Positions 25,158-34,271 of a stretch of DNA of 64,000 nucleotides are shown here, in pieces. Under the pieces are notes generated by a model that was not told the origin of the DNA, did not search any database, and saw only the letters and a list, made by a program, of their open reading frames with translations. The DNA is from an uncultured Eubacteriales bacterium. Its GTDB lineage: Bacteria > Bacillota > Clostridia > Oscillospirales > Acutalibacteraceae. The stretch spans positions 52,174 to 116,173 of the forward strand of contig CAKSFK010000002.1 in the NCBI GenBank assembly GCA_934454655.1. Direction: 5' to 3'. Within the stretch, counting starts at the first letter, position 1. Each line of letters begins with the position of its first letter. The translations under genes and the position numbers were made by a program.

Positions 25158-26013
25158 ATCTGCCGCCTTTCTTTATGCTGCACAGAACCTCAACGGCGCG
25201 CTTAACGGTGAACACGTCCTGCGGAACATCGGCGCCCAATCTTTTCAACTCATAGAACACCCTTGTAACTATGGGAACGTCAAGCCCTATTTCCCTTAGC
25301 TTTTCGCCGTTTTTGAAAACATTATCGGCAGTGTCAAACATAACTGCGCTGCCCTTGTTCATAACAAGCAGTTTATCGGCGATAACCGCCATATCCTCCA
25401 TACTGTGTGAAATAACAATAACGGTGGCGTTTGACGCGCGCCTGTAATCGTATATAATTTTCATAATGTTTTCGCGCCCCTCGGGGTCAAGCCCGGCGGT
25501 CGGTTCGTCAAACACTATTATTTCGGGGTTCATTGCCATGACGCCCGCAATTGCCACCCTGCGTTTCTCGCCGCCCGACAGATCAAACGGTGATTTTTCA
25601 AGGTATTCGGGCTTTACGCCTATTATTTTGCAGGTATCAAGTACTCTTTTTTTAAGTTCCTCGCCTTCAAGCCCCATATTGCCGGGACCGAAAGCAATAT
25701 CCTTAAATACGGTTTCTTCAAACAGCTGATATTCGGGGTACTGGAACACAAGTCCCACCTTTGCGCGTATCTTGCGAATTTCCTTAGGATTTTTCCAGAT
25801 GTTCTCGCCGTCAACCGATATCTCACCCGACGTGGGCTTTAGCAGCCCGTTAAGGTGCTGTACCAACGTTGACTTACCCGAGCCCGTATGCCCGATAATG
25901 CCTATTATTTCGCCTTTTTCGGCTTTAAAGCTAACATTTTTAACCGCATCGTTAACAAACGGCGTGTTGCCGTCGTACGTATGGGTAAGATTTTTAACCT
26001 CTAAAACTGACAA
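25150..26013 (-). CDS. ecfA2: ECF transporter ATPase EcfA2
   Basis: 287 aa ABC ATPase. Walker A is GHTGSGKST, the Q-loop lies in FQYPEYQLFEETV, the signature is LSGGEKRRVAIAG, and Walker B is IVFDEPTAGLDPEGR, followed by HSMED for the switch His. The FQYPEYQLFEETV stretch separates EcfA2 from EcfA1. It forms the A1-A2 heterodimer with the upstream product. Two bases separate it from ecfA1. Confidence 0.94.
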   Translation of the reverse strand: MSVLEVKNLTHTYDGNTPFVNDAVKNVSFKAEKGEIIGIIGHTGSGKSTLVQHLNGLLKPTSGEISVDGENIWKNPKEIRKIRAKVGLVFQYPEYQLFEETVFKDIAFGPGNMGLEGEELKKRVLDTCKIIGVKPEYLEKSPFDLSGGEKRRVAIAGVMAMNPEIIVFDEPTAGLDPEGRENIMKIIYDYRRASNATVIVISHSMEDMAVIADKLLVMNKGSAVMFDTADNVFKNGEKLREIGLDVPIVTRVFYELKRLGADVPQDVFTVKRAVEVLCSIKKGGRYA

Positions 26014-26014
26014 A

Positions 26015-26866
26015 TTACCGTTCCTCCGAATAAAGTGCCGAAAATATCTGTGCGGCGGCTTCCTTTACGGAAATTGCGTGCGTATCCACATCAAAGCCGT
26101 TTTTCTTTAAGTTATACAAAAGCTCCGCAGTCTGCGGGACATCAAGCCCCACCCTTTTAAGCTGTTCAACATCCGAAAAAATCGCCTTCGGCTTATCGTC
26201 CGCGATAATCTTTCCGTCATTCATAACAATAACGCGGTCGGCATTTTCCGCCTCTTCCATGTAATGGGTGATAAGCACAACCGTTATCCCCTTTTCGCTG
26301 TTCAGGCGGTGCAGGGTTGAAATTATTTCTTTTCTGCCCTTGGGGTCAAGCATAGCCGTCGGTTCGTCAAGCACAATACATTCGGGTTCCATTGCAAGTA
26401 TCCCCGCAATGGCTATTCTCTGCTTTTGCCCGCCTGACAGGTGGTGCGGCGTGGACTTTTTAAAATCGGACATACCCGTAGCCCTTAAGGCCTCGTCAAC
26501 GCGTTTGATTATTTCTTCGGGTTCAAGCCCCAGGTTTTCAGGCCCGAAAGCAACATCCTCCTCCACCACCGAGGCTATTATCTGATTATCGGGATTTTGG
26601 AACACCATTCCCACGGTCTTTTTGATTTTAATCTCGTTTTCCTCGTCCCCCGTGCTCATACCGTTAACCAGAATTTCGCCCGATGTGGGTCTGTTAAGCC
26701 CGTTGAGCATTTTTGCAAGGGTAGACTTGCCCGAACCGTTATGGCCGAGTATCACGGTAAAACTGCCGCGTTCTATGTTAAGCGACAGATCCTTAACGGC
26801 GGCAAAGGTGTTTTCCTCGTCCCTATATTCATATGTTACGTTTTTAACTTCGATTATACTGTCCAT
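26015..26866 (-). CDS. ecfA1: ECF transporter ATPase EcfA1
   Basis: 283 aa ABC ATPase. Walker A GHNGSGKST, Q-loop FQNPDNQIIASVVEEDVAFGPENLG (the EcfA1 form), signature LSGGQKQRIAIAG, Walker B CIVLDEPTAMLDPKGR, switch THYMEE. It starts one base after the methyltransferase gene ends, so the four transporter-truA genes probably share its transcript. Confidence 0.94.
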   Translation of the reverse strand: MDSIIEVKNVTYEYRDEENTFAAVKDLSLNIERGSFTVILGHNGSGKSTLAKMLNGLNRPTSGEILVNGMSTGDEENEIKIKKTVGMVFQNPDNQIIASVVEEDVAFGPENLGLEPEEIIKRVDEALRATGMSDFKKSTPHHLSGGQKQRIAIAGILAMEPECIVLDEPTAMLDPKGRKEIISTLHRLNSEKGITVVLITHYMEEAENADRVIVMNDGKIIADDKPKAIFSDVEQLKRVGLDVPQTAELLYNLKKNGFDVDTHAISVKEAAAQIFSALYSEER

Positions 26867-27727
26867 TTACCTTGTCCAAATTGTAGTATTCCCAGCAGGC
26901 AGGCTGATTTTTTTGTCGGTTACATAAAGTCCGATCTCATCGGTTGTAACGTTGCCGCCGGTCGGTACGGCGTATCTTCGCACCATATAGTTTAATATTG
27001 TGGGTGAAATGCCGCCTGTATAAGAGTTAAGAATAAAAAACAACGGGTCATCGCTCAGCAGTTTGCCGGTTTCGCTTAACAGCTCCGAAAGCTGTTGTTC
27101 AAGCTTCCAAACCTCTCCGCCCGGACCCCTGCCGTAAGACGGAGGGTCCATTATGATCGCGTCATACTTATTGCCGCGGCGTATTTCGCGCTTTACAAAT
27201 TTAAGGCAGTCGTCCACAAGCCAACGGACGGGTGCTCCCTCAAGCCCGCTTGCGGCGGCGTTTTCCTTTGCCCACTGCACCATTCCCTTTGAGGCGTCCA
27301 CGTGGGTCACCCCGGCGCCCGCCTTAAGGCAGGCAAGCGTTGCCGCTCCCGTGTACGCAAAAAGGTTTAAAACGCTGATGTCGCGGTTCTGTTCCCTTAT
27401 AAGCCTGCCCGTAAGCGACCAATTCACAGCCTGTTCGGGGAAAAGTCCCGTATGCTTAAAGCCCATAGGCTTAAGTCTGAACGTAAGCCCTTCGTACCCA
27501 ACGCTCCATACGTCCGGCACTTTTTTAAGCGCCTCCCAGTATCCCCCGCCGCTTTGCGAACGGTGATAAACGGCGTGCGCGTTTTTCCAAAGGGGGTTTG
27601 CGCGTTCTCCCGACCATATTATCTGCGGATCGGGGCGGATAAGTATTATATTTCCCCAGCGTTCAAGCCGTTCGCCGGCGTCCGCGTCTATAAGCTCATA
27701 ATCGTCAAAATGTGTGACGGTTCTCAT
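26867..27727 (-). CDS. Class I SAM-dependent methyltransferase, RlmI/RlmK-like
   Basis: 286 aa. The catalytic domain has VLNLFAYTGAATLACLKAGAGVTHVDASKG for SAM binding and the active-site MDPPSYGRG, the N/D-P-P-[SF] pattern of base methyltransferases. This matches RlmI/YccW-like 23S rRNA (cytosine-C5) methyltransferases, but the N-terminal PUA domain is missing and about 90 residues of short beta segments replace it. Target RNA is unknown. It abuts glmM (stop and start adjacent) and ecfA1. Confidence 0.82.
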   Translation of the reverse strand: MRTVTHFDDYELIDADAGERLERWGNIILIRPDPQIIWSGERANPLWKNAHAVYHRSQSGGGYWEALKKVPDVWSVGYEGLTFRLKPMGFKHTGLFPEQAVNWSLTGRLIREQNRDISVLNLFAYTGAATLACLKAGAGVTHVDASKGMVQWAKENAAASGLEGAPVRWLVDDCLKFVKREIRRGNKYDAIIMDPPSYGRGPGGEVWKLEQQLSELLSETGKLLSDDPLFFILNSYTGGISPTILNYMVRRYAVPTGGNVTTDEIGLYVTDKKISLPAGNTTIWTR

Positions 27728-29074
27728 TTATGCCTTTTCCTCAATAACCCTTGCAACCTGTTTTGCAAGTTTTTTAATCTCCACAATGTCCTCGCCCTCA
27801 AGCATTACCCTTATAAGCGGCTCTGTGCCGGAGGCGCGCACGAGTATTCTTCCGCGTTTGCCGAGCGTTTTCCGCACATTTTCAATAGCCGCGGCTATAT
27901 CGCCGTCGCTGTTAAGCCTTGCCTTAAGCTCGGGCGAGGCGTTGATGTTAACAAGCGTCTGCGGCAGAACCGTCATAACCGACGCCAGCTCGGACGCGGA
28001 TTTTCCGCTGTCCGAAAGAATGGCAGCCAGCATTGCGCCTGAAAGCTGACCGTCGCCCGTTGTGGCGTAACGTCTGAATATAATATGTCCCGACTGCTCG
28101 CCGCCTATCTGATATTCGTGTCTGACCATTTCCTCAAGCACGTATCTGTCGCCGACCTTTGTTTCAATAACGTTAATGCCGTTCTCTTCGGCAAAGTGCT
28201 TAAAGCCCAAGTTAGTCATAACGGTAACAACCGCGGCGTCATCCTTTAATATTCCCTTTTTCTTCATATCCAGGGCAAAAACGGCAATCATTTTGTCCCC
28301 GTCTATCAGCTTTCCGTTTTCATCAACCGCAAGACAGCGGTCCGAATCGCCGTCGAACGCAAGACCCAAATCCACCTCGTGACCGTTAACATAGTCGATC
28401 AGGTCCTCCATATGCGTAGAGCCGCAGTGCGCGTTAATATTTACGCCGTTGGGGCTGTCGTGCATCATATGAACATCGGCACCGAGCTTTTTAAACAGCT
28501 TTTCCGCCGTGTAGGAGGCACAGCCGTTCGCACAGTCTATCGCAATTTTAAGTCCGGTAAGATCGGCTTTTACCGACCTTACAAGGTGATCTATATAAAG
28601 GTCAACATAATCGTAGCGCGCAAAGACGCTTCCAACATCTCCGCCCACGGGGAAATTTACGGGGCTCATATCATCGAGCACAAGCGTTTCGATTTCTTCT
28701 TCAAGCGCGTCGGGCAGCTTGTAGCCGTTGCCGTCAAAAATCTTTATTCCGTTATATTCGCACGGGTTGTGCGACGCCGATATCATAATTCCCGCGTCGG
28801 CTTCCCTGTCCTTTACAAGAAAAGCTATTGCGGGTGTCGGCACAAAGCCCACAAGCACAACGTCGGCTCCGACCGAGCAAAGACCCGCCGCTAGCGCCAT
28901 TTCAAGCATATTCGATGATACGCGCGTGTCCTTGCCTATAAGCACCTTCGGCTTTTCGGTAGTCTTTTCCGTAAGTACATATGCCGCCGCCCTGCCTATG
29001 TTCATTGCCGTTTCACACGTAAGTTCGCTGTTTGCAATACCTCTTGCCCCGTCTGTTCCGAATAATCTACCCAA
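27728..29074 (-). CDS. glmM: Phosphoglucosamine mutase
   Basis: 448 aa. GlmM converts glucosamine-6-phosphate to glucosamine-1-phosphate for UDP-GlcNAc. The phosphoserine loop is GIMISASHNPCEYNG near residue 100, the metal loop DGDSDRCLAVD near 240, the sugar loop GGEQSGHI, and the phosphate loop RASGTEPLIRVM at the end. The N terminus GRLFGTDGARGIAN separates GlmM from other hexose-phosphate mutases. It is cotranscribed with ruvB upstream or the methyltransferase downstream. Confidence 0.96.
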   Translation of the reverse strand: MGRLFGTDGARGIANSELTCETAMNIGRAAAYVLTEKTTEKPKVLIGKDTRVSSNMLEMALAAGLCSVGADVVLVGFVPTPAIAFLVKDREADAGIMISASHNPCEYNGIKIFDGNGYKLPDALEEEIETLVLDDMSPVNFPVGGDVGSVFARYDYVDLYIDHLVRSVKADLTGLKIAIDCANGCASYTAEKLFKKLGADVHMMHDSPNGVNINAHCGSTHMEDLIDYVNGHEVDLGLAFDGDSDRCLAVDENGKLIDGDKMIAVFALDMKKKGILKDDAAVVTVMTNLGFKHFAEENGINVIETKVGDRYVLEEMVRHEYQIGGEQSGHIIFRRYATTGDGQLSGAMLAAILSDSGKSASELASVMTVLPQTLVNINASPELKARLNSDGDIAAAIENVRKTLGKRGRILVRASGTEPLIRVMLEGEDIVEIKKLAKQVARVIEEKA

Positions 29075-29086
29075 ATTTATCTCTCC

Positions 29087-30133
29087 TTAAAATAAAGATT
29101 GCTGCGCGTTATTCTGCGCCCCGCGCGGGAAACCCAAATGGTCGTAGGCAAGCGCAGTAACGCATCTGCCGCGTGCCGTTCTTGTTAAAAAGCCTATCTG
29201 CATTAAGTAGGGCTCATAAACATCCTCAATTGTTACCGCCTCTTCACCGACCGCCGCTGCAAGCGTATCAAGCCCCACAGGTCCGCCCGCGTAATTCGTA
29301 ATAACGGTGGTAAGCATTTTGCGGTCAAAATCGTCAAGCCCAAGCTCGTCAATTTCAAAGCGAGCAAGTGCCGCTCTTGCAACCTCCTCGGTTATATCCC
29401 CGTTAAACTCAACCTGAGCTATATCCCGCACGCGTTTTAAAAGCCTGTTTGCAATACGCGGCGTTCCTCGCGAGCGCGAGGCAATCTCAAGCGCGCCGTC
29501 CGGTTCAATTTCAATGCCCAGTATTCCCGCCGAACGGGTAACGATCTGCGCAAGTTCCTCGGGAGAATACAACTCAAGCCGCAGCAGCACGCCGAAGCGG
29601 TCGCGCAGCGGCGCCGTCAGCTGACCCGAGCGCGTAGTCGCTCCCACAAGTGTAAAATGCGGAACATCAAGCCTGATTGAACGCGCGGAAGGACCCTTAC
29701 CCAGAATAATATCAAGCGAAAAGTCCTCCATTGCCGGGTACAGTATTTCCTCAACATTGCGCGGCAGTCTGTGAATTTCATCAATAAACAGCACGTCGCC
29801 CTCATTAAGAGAAGTGAGAATAGCCACAAGGTCGCCCTGCTTTTCAATCGCCGGTCCCGAGGTTACGCGAAGATTAACACCCATCTCCCTTGCTATTATT
29901 GAGGAAAGCGTGGTTTTTCCGAGCCCCGGAGGACCGTAAAGCAGCACGTGATCCAAAGATTCGTGCCTGCCGAGCGCCGCCTTTATGTAAATTTTCAAAT
30001 TATCCTTAGCCTTGCCCTGACCGATATATTCATCAAGCGATTTCGGTCGCAGCGTAAGCTCCGCATCGTCCTCTTTGTAGTCATACTCGGGTGCTACAAT
30101 TCGGTTTTCAAAATCCATTTCCTGTTCTATCAA
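29087..30133 (-). CDS. ruvB: Holliday junction branch migration ATPase RuvB
   Basis: 348 aa. The AAA+ motor that drives RuvA-bound Holliday junctions. LRPKSLDEYIGQGKAKDNL starts the conserved core, Walker A is GPPGLGKTT, Walker B LFIDEIHRLPRNVEE, sensor 1 GATTRSGQLTAPLRDRFG, and the C-terminal winged helix has EPYLMQIGFLTRTARGR. Two bases separate it from ruvA. Confidence 0.97.
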   Translation of the reverse strand: MIEQEMDFENRIVAPEYDYKEDDAELTLRPKSLDEYIGQGKAKDNLKIYIKAALGRHESLDHVLLYGPPGLGKTTLSSIIAREMGVNLRVTSGPAIEKQGDLVAILTSLNEGDVLFIDEIHRLPRNVEEILYPAMEDFSLDIILGKGPSARSIRLDVPHFTLVGATTRSGQLTAPLRDRFGVLLRLELYSPEELAQIVTRSAGILGIEIEPDGALEIASRSRGTPRIANRLLKRVRDIAQVEFNGDITEEVARAALARFEIDELGLDDFDRKMLTTVITNYAGGPVGLDTLAAAVGEEAVTIEDVYEPYLMQIGFLTRTARGRCVTALAYDHLGFPRGAQNNAQQSLF

Positions 30134-30135
30134 GT

Positions 30136-30738
30136 TTACAGCCTCCCGGCAAGGATTTTAAGCGCCTGCTTTATGAGTTCTTCGGTGGGAAAAGAGTTAT
30201 CCAATCTGCCGACCGCAAGGGATGCCTCCCCCTGCGAATAACCGAGGGCAACCAGAGCGGCGATCGCCTCGGACGTATTTGTATGCAAAACGGCGTTTCC
30301 TACCGCCTTTACCGTTTCGCCCGAATCCCCGTTAATCGCGCCGACCTTATCCTTAAGCTCAAGCACAATGCGCTGAGCCAACTTTATTCCCACGCCTGCC
30401 GCCGCCGTTAACGCCTTTGCGTCGCCGCCGGCAATAAAAACCGTCAGTCTGTCCGGCGTAAACTCGGAAAGAATAGCGATGCCCAGCTTTGCGCCCACAC
30501 CGTTAACGGACGTTATAAGCTTAAAGGCGTTAAGTTCGTCCTCTGTCATAAATCCGTAAAGGTCAAGCGCGTCCTCCCTTACGGCAAGGTAGGTGTGCAA
30601 AAAAATCTCGTTTCCTTTTTCCGGCAGACGGTAAAGCGTGTTCTTTGTAACCGCGCAGCGAAGCCCTACGCCGCCGCATTCCACAACAACAGAGGTGTTG
30701 TCGTTATAAATAAGTTTTCCCCTTAAAGAAGCAATCAT
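30136..30738 (-). CDS. ruvA: Holliday junction DNA-binding protein RuvA
   Basis: 200 aa. The N-terminal OB fold opens MIASLRGKLI, the helix-hairpin-helix pair is in ITSVNGVGAKLGIAIL and AAGVGIKLAQRIVLELKDK, and the C-terminal RuvB-binding domain has EAIAALVALGYSQGEA. It binds four-way junctions as a tetramer. Start overlaps ruvC by four bases. Confidence 0.96.
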   Translation of the reverse strand: MIASLRGKLIYNDNTSVVVECGGVGLRCAVTKNTLYRLPEKGNEIFLHTYLAVREDALDLYGFMTEDELNAFKLITSVNGVGAKLGIAILSEFTPDRLTVFIAGGDAKALTAAAGVGIKLAQRIVLELKDKVGAINGDSGETVKAVGNAVLHTNTSEAIAALVALGYSQGEASLAVGRLDNSFPTEELIKQALKILAGRL

Positions 30739-31229
30739 CTTGCCGCCTCCCTGTAAAGACCGCCGGAATAATGCGCGTGGCAGATCGCAAGCGCCAGTGC
30801 GTCGGATGTATCATCTGGCTTTGGCACTTTGCTGAGTTTCAGAAAATTTTTAACCATTTCCATAACCTGATGTTTTTCCGCCCTGCCGTAGCCGGTTATT
30901 GCCTGCTTGACCTGAAGCGGGGTGTATTCCGAAATCGCAACACCGTTCTGCTTGGCAGAAAGCACAATAACTCCCCTTGCCTGCGCTACGTCAATGGCGG
31001 TTGTTGTGTTGGTGTTGAAATAAAGCTTTTCTATCGACATAGCGTCCGGCTTGTATTTTGTAATTATTTCATTCATATCACTGTAAATATCGGCGAGTCT
31101 GCTTTCAAACGGAACGCCCGCCTTTGTGGTGATCGCGCCGTAGCCCGCAACCGAAAAGCGGCATCTGTTGTAATCGACTATTCCGTAGCCCACAATGGCA
31201 TAGCCCGGGTCAATGCCGAGAATTCTCAA
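30735..31229 (-). CDS. ruvC: Crossover junction endodeoxyribonuclease RuvC
   Basis: About 164 aa. RuvC resolves Holliday junctions by paired nicks. Catalytic acids lie in RILGIDPGYAIVGYG, SIEKLYFNTNTTTAIDVAQARG, and near the end KPDDTSDALALAICH. The correct start is TTG at 31229, seven bases after GGGGG, giving MRILGIDPG as in other RuvC; an upstream ATG adds nine residues that no homologue has. First gene of the ruvCAB-glmM run. Confidence 0.95.
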   Translation of the reverse strand: MRILGIDPGYAIVGYGIVDYNRCRFSVAGYGAITTKAGVPFESRLADIYSDMNEIITKYKPDAMSIEKLYFNTNTTTAIDVAQARGVIVLSAKQNGVAISEYTPLQVKQAITGYGRAEKHQVMEMVKNFLKLSKVPKPDDTSDALALAICHAHYSGGLYREAAR

Positions 31230-31388
31230 ATAACCGCCCCCGTAATATGGTATCATTCATTATTATAACACATCCTATCCGCCACATCAACAATTTATTG
31301 CGGCAAAATATTTTGCGAATTTTAAAAACCGACGTAACTTCGGCATTTTCCGCCGCGCCCTATTTATCCGCGCAGTGCGAGAGATAGC

Positions 31389-31417
31389 TTGAATAACAGC
31401 GGAAAATGTGATAATAT
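31389..31417 (+). promoter_or_regulatory. Sigma-A-type promoter for the thioredoxin-reductase-like gene
   Basis: TTGAAT (31389-31394) and TAATAT (31412-31417) with 17 bases between them, 28 bases before the start codon. Confidence 0.6.
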
Positions 31418-31444
31418 TAACTTAAAAAGGAAATGAGAAGAAAA

Positions 31445-32353
31445 ATGTACGATATTATAATTATAGGCGGCGGTTTTGCGGGTCTTACGGCGGCAATTTA
31501 CGCGCGCCGCGCGGGAAAATCCGTTCTTGTTATTGAAAACAACAGCTACGGCGGGCAAATCTCCTACGCGCCGACGGTGGAAAACTACCCCGGTATTACT
31601 TCCGAAAGCGGAATAGACTTATCTGACGCGGTTCTTAATCAAGCACTTGCGCTCGGAGCTGAAACCCTCCCCGAAACGGCAACAAAGATCGACGGCGAAA
31701 GAATAAAAACCGTTTTTACAAACGGCGGCGAATATACCTGTAAGGCGCTTATAATTTCAACCGGGCTTACGCACAGAAAAACAGGGCTTGAAAACGAAGA
31801 AAGATTTATCGGCAAGGGTGTTTCCTACTGTGCGGTGTGCGACGGCGGATTTTTTAAGAGCAAGGACGTTGCGGTGTTAGGAGGCGGAAATACCGCGGTT
31901 TCGGACGCCGTGTTTCTTTCCGACCTGTGCCGCAAGGTTACCGTAATTCACAGGCGCGGCGAATTTCGTGCCGATAAAATTGCCGTTGACGCCCTGAAGG
32001 CAAAGGACAATATTACGCTTATGCTTAACTCGTCGGTTACCTCTCTTAACGGAACCGACAGGCTTGAAAGCATAACGGTGGAAACAGGCGGCGAAAAAAG
32101 GGACATCAAGGTTTCGGGGCTGTTTATAGCAATCGGAAACACCCCGCAAAGCGATATATTTAAAGACACCGTAAAAACGGACGAAAAGGGATATATAATT
32201 GCGGGAGAGGACTGCGTTACATCCTCTCCCGGAATATTTGCCGCGGGCGATTGCCGCACAAAGCCGCTCTGCCAGCTTGTGACCGCAGCGGCAGACGGCG
32301 CTGTTGCGGCTGTTGCCGCCTGCGCTTATATCGACTCACTGTCTTTCCTTTAA
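31445..32353 (+). CDS. Thioredoxin-reductase-like NAD(P)H:FAD oxidoreductase
   Basis: About 302 aa. The FAD site is IIIGGGFAGLTAAIYARRAGKSVLVIE, the redox pair is CAVCDG (CxxC) near residue 134, the NAD(P)H site is VAVLGGGNTAVSDAVFLS, and GIFAAGDCRTKPLCQLVTAAADGAVAA binds the flavin at the end. All elements of low-molecular-weight thioredoxin reductase are present, so it probably reduces a thioredoxin or NrdH-like partner with NADPH; none is encoded nearby. I use ATG at 31445; an ATG at 31433 sits two bases after AAAAGG. Its 3' end overlaps the convergent aminotransferase gene by 18 bases. Confidence 0.87.
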   Translation: MYDIIIIGGGFAGLTAAIYARRAGKSVLVIENNSYGGQISYAPTVENYPGITSESGIDLSDAVLNQALALGAETLPETATKIDGERIKTVFTNGGEYTCKALIISTGLTHRKTGLENEERFIGKGVSYCAVCDGGFFKSKDVAVLGGGNTAVSDAVFLSDLCRKVTVIHRRGEFRADKIAVDALKAKDNITLMLNSSVTSLNGTDRLESITVETGGEKRDIKVSGLFIAIGNTPQSDIFKDTVKTDEKGYIIAGEDCVTSSPGIFAAGDCRTKPLCQLVTAAADGAVAAVAACAYIDSLSFL

Positions 32354-33508
32354 AAATTCTCCCATTCTGGAAATTGCTTCCTTTATATGCTCAACCGAAT
32401 AGCAATACGAAGCCCTTATAAAGCCCTCACCGCCCGCGCCGAACGCCGTTCCGGGTACTACAGCCACATTTTTTGAACACAACAGTTCTTCACAAAATTC
32501 ATCACTTGTCATACCTGACGACTCAATGGACGGGAAGCAGTAAAACGCTCCGCGCGGTTCACGGCAGGAAAGCCCTATTTTATTGAAGCCCGCAACCATT
32601 ATTCTGCGGCGCATATCATACTCTTTAACCATACGCTCAACATCCTCTTCACAGCAGTTGAGCGCCTCGATCGCGGCATACTGCGAAGTGGTGGGCGCGC
32701 ACATTATTGCAAACTGATGTATTTTTGTTATCTGCTTCATCAGCTCAGCAGGTCCGCAGGCAAACCCAAGCCGCCAGCCCGTCATTGAAAACGCCTTTGA
32801 AAACCCGTTGACGGTAACGGTGCGTTCCCACATTCCGTCAATACTTGCGGGCGAAACGTGCTTTTTGCCGCCGAATGTCAGCTCGGCGTATATTTCGTCG
32901 GACAAAACGAGTATGTTTGTATCCCTTAAAATTTCCGCCAGTTTTTCAAGGTCGTCCCTTTCCATCACTGCGCCCGTCGGGTTGCAGGGGTACGGCAGTA
33001 TAAGCAGCTTTGTGCGGTCTGTTATTGCCGCCTTTAACTGCTCGGGAGTTACCTTAAAATCATCCTCGGCACGGGTCTTTATTATTATCGGCTTTCCGCC
33101 CGCCAGCCTTGTTATGGGTTCATAACATACATAGCTCGGCTGAGGAATTATAACCTCGTCCCCTTCGGACACTACCGCCCTTATGCACATATCTATGGCT
33201 TCACTGCCGCCCACGGTTACCAGAATTTCGGTATCGGGTTTATAACTTATGTTAAAACGGCGCTCCGTGTAATCCGCGATTGCCTCGCGGAGTTTATCGA
33301 TACCGCGGTTAGAGGTATATTTTGTTCTGCCCCTTTCAAGCGAGGCGATTCCCGCCTTTCTTATCTGCCAGGGCGTTTGAAAATCCGGTTCGCCCACGCC
33401 AAGCGAGATAACGTTATCCATAGCGGCGGCAATATCAAAAAACTTGCGTATGCCCGACGGCTTTATCTCCGCCACGGCGGGATTCAGTAATTTGCCGTAA
33501 TCAATCAT
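32336..33508 (-). CDS. Class I/II PLP aminotransferase (alanine- or aspartate-type)
   Basis: 390 aa, fold type I. The PLP lysine lies in VNGFSKAFSMTGWRLGF, phosphate-binding GGSEAIDMCIRA near residue 103, LPYPCNPTGAV near 172, and DEIYAELTFGG carries the Asp that contacts the pyridine nitrogen. The pattern fits the AspC/PatA group that includes alanine, aspartate and N-acetyl-DAP aminotransferases; sequence alone does not fix the substrate. An Lrp-family gene overlaps it by four bases upstream. The shared leader is a T-box whose specifier reads as alanine, which favours alanine aminotransferase. Confidence 0.85.
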   Translation of the reverse strand: MIDYGKLLNPAVAEIKPSGIRKFFDIAAAMDNVISLGVGEPDFQTPWQIRKAGIASLERGRTKYTSNRGIDKLREAIADYTERRFNISYKPDTEILVTVGGSEAIDMCIRAVVSEGDEVIIPQPSYVCYEPITRLAGGKPIIIKTRAEDDFKVTPEQLKAAITDRTKLLILPYPCNPTGAVMERDDLEKLAEILRDTNILVLSDEIYAELTFGGKKHVSPASIDGMWERTVTVNGFSKAFSMTGWRLGFACGPAELMKQITKIHQFAIMCAPTTSQYAAIEALNCCEEDVERMVKEYDMRRRIMVAGFNKIGLSCREPRGAFYCFPSIESSGMTSDEFCEELLCSKNVAVVPGTAFGAGGEGFIRASYCYSVEHIKEAISRMGEFLKERQ

Positions 33509-33987
33509 ACAAAAAGCTGCCCCCTGTCGTCCTTTTCCTCGGGCGCCAGTTCAACGTCCATATCCTTGTATCTGCGCATCACAAAATGCGTTGTGGTCTG
33601 CGTAACGGAATCAATTGTCGCAAGTTCTCTCGCAACAAAGCGCGCAATGTCCTGAAGCGTTTTTCCCTTTACCACAACATTAAGGTCATAAGAGCCGGAC
33701 ATAAGGTAGACCGACTCAACCTCTTCATACTTCATAATCCTTTCGGCAACCTCTTCAAATCCAAGCCCCGCCTTAGGAACAACATTAAGCTCTACAATGG
33801 CGGAAACATAGGCGTTTTCAACCATTTGCCAGTCAATAACCGCTTTGTAGCCCTTAATAAAGCCATCGTTTTCAAGCTGTTTTATTTCTTTTGTAACTGT
33901 ATTTTCATCCGTTCCAAGCATTACCGCAATGTCTTCGGCGGTATATTTTGCGTTTCTTGCCAAAAGCCTCAAGATTTCGTATTTCAT
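33505..33987 (-). CDS. Lrp/AsnC-family transcriptional regulator
   Basis: 160 aa. The helix-turn-helix is TAEDIAVMLGTDENTVTKEIKQLENDGFIKGY and the RAM effector domain follows, with VPKAGLGFEEVAERIM, VESVYLMSGSYDLNVVVKG and a final TTTHFVMRRYKD. Lrp proteins form octamers that sense amino acids and bend DNA. AAGGAGG stands seven bases before the ATG, just after the T-box terminator. Coupled to the aminotransferase by a four-base overlap, it probably controls or senses the same amino acid pool. Confidence 0.9.
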   Translation of the reverse strand: MKYEILRLLARNAKYTAEDIAVMLGTDENTVTKEIKQLENDGFIKGYKAVIDWQMVENAYVSAIVELNVVPKAGLGFEEVAERIMKYEEVESVYLMSGSYDLNVVVKGKTLQDIARFVARELATIDSVTQTTTHFVMRRYKDMDVELAPEEKDDRGQLFV

Positions 33988-34002
33988 AACAGTTCCTCCT
34001 TA

Positions 34003-34265
34003 AAAATAAAGTCCCGAATGCCTTAAATGCATCCGGGACGAAAAATCCGTGTTACCACCCTTATTCGAAACAAAGTTCCGCGCTCAACGGTACAAAATTT
34101 ATACCTTTGCCGTGTAACGGCGGCAGCCGTCAGTCCTTTCGGACGCCGCTCCGAGATAGCTTCGCCTTGGCGCCTCGCGGGACTTGCACCGACCGTCCCC
34201 TCTCTTATAATACCGGCAATCACAGGTTACTTTTTCTCTTCATAGCGTTTATTTTCTCTTAATTT
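34003..34265 (-). ncRNA. T-box riboswitch, specifier reads GCU (alanine)
   Basis: On the minus strand the T-box core GGGTGGTAACACGG is at 34060-34047; its TGGT pairs with an ACCA tRNA end, as tRNA-Ala has. Upstream, AGAGAGGGG and CGGTCGGTGCAAG (34205-34180) match the AG bulge and distal loop of Stem I. The 3' side reads GAA-GCT-ATCTC then GGAGC, so the specifier (34160-34158) is GCT. The terminator pairs GTCCCGGATGC (34039-34029) with GCATTCGGGAC (34021-34011) before TTTATTTTT. Uncharged tRNA-Ala should favour the antiterminator and turn on the Lrp-aminotransferase pair. T-box identity is firm; specifier reading rests on the GAA context. Confidence 0.9.
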
Positions 34266-34271
34266 ATTTTC

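Noticed and set aside
34020..34245. Short open frames on either strand in the 34.0-34.2 kb gap
   Set aside because: The region is a T-box leader; its pairing pattern explains the sequence.
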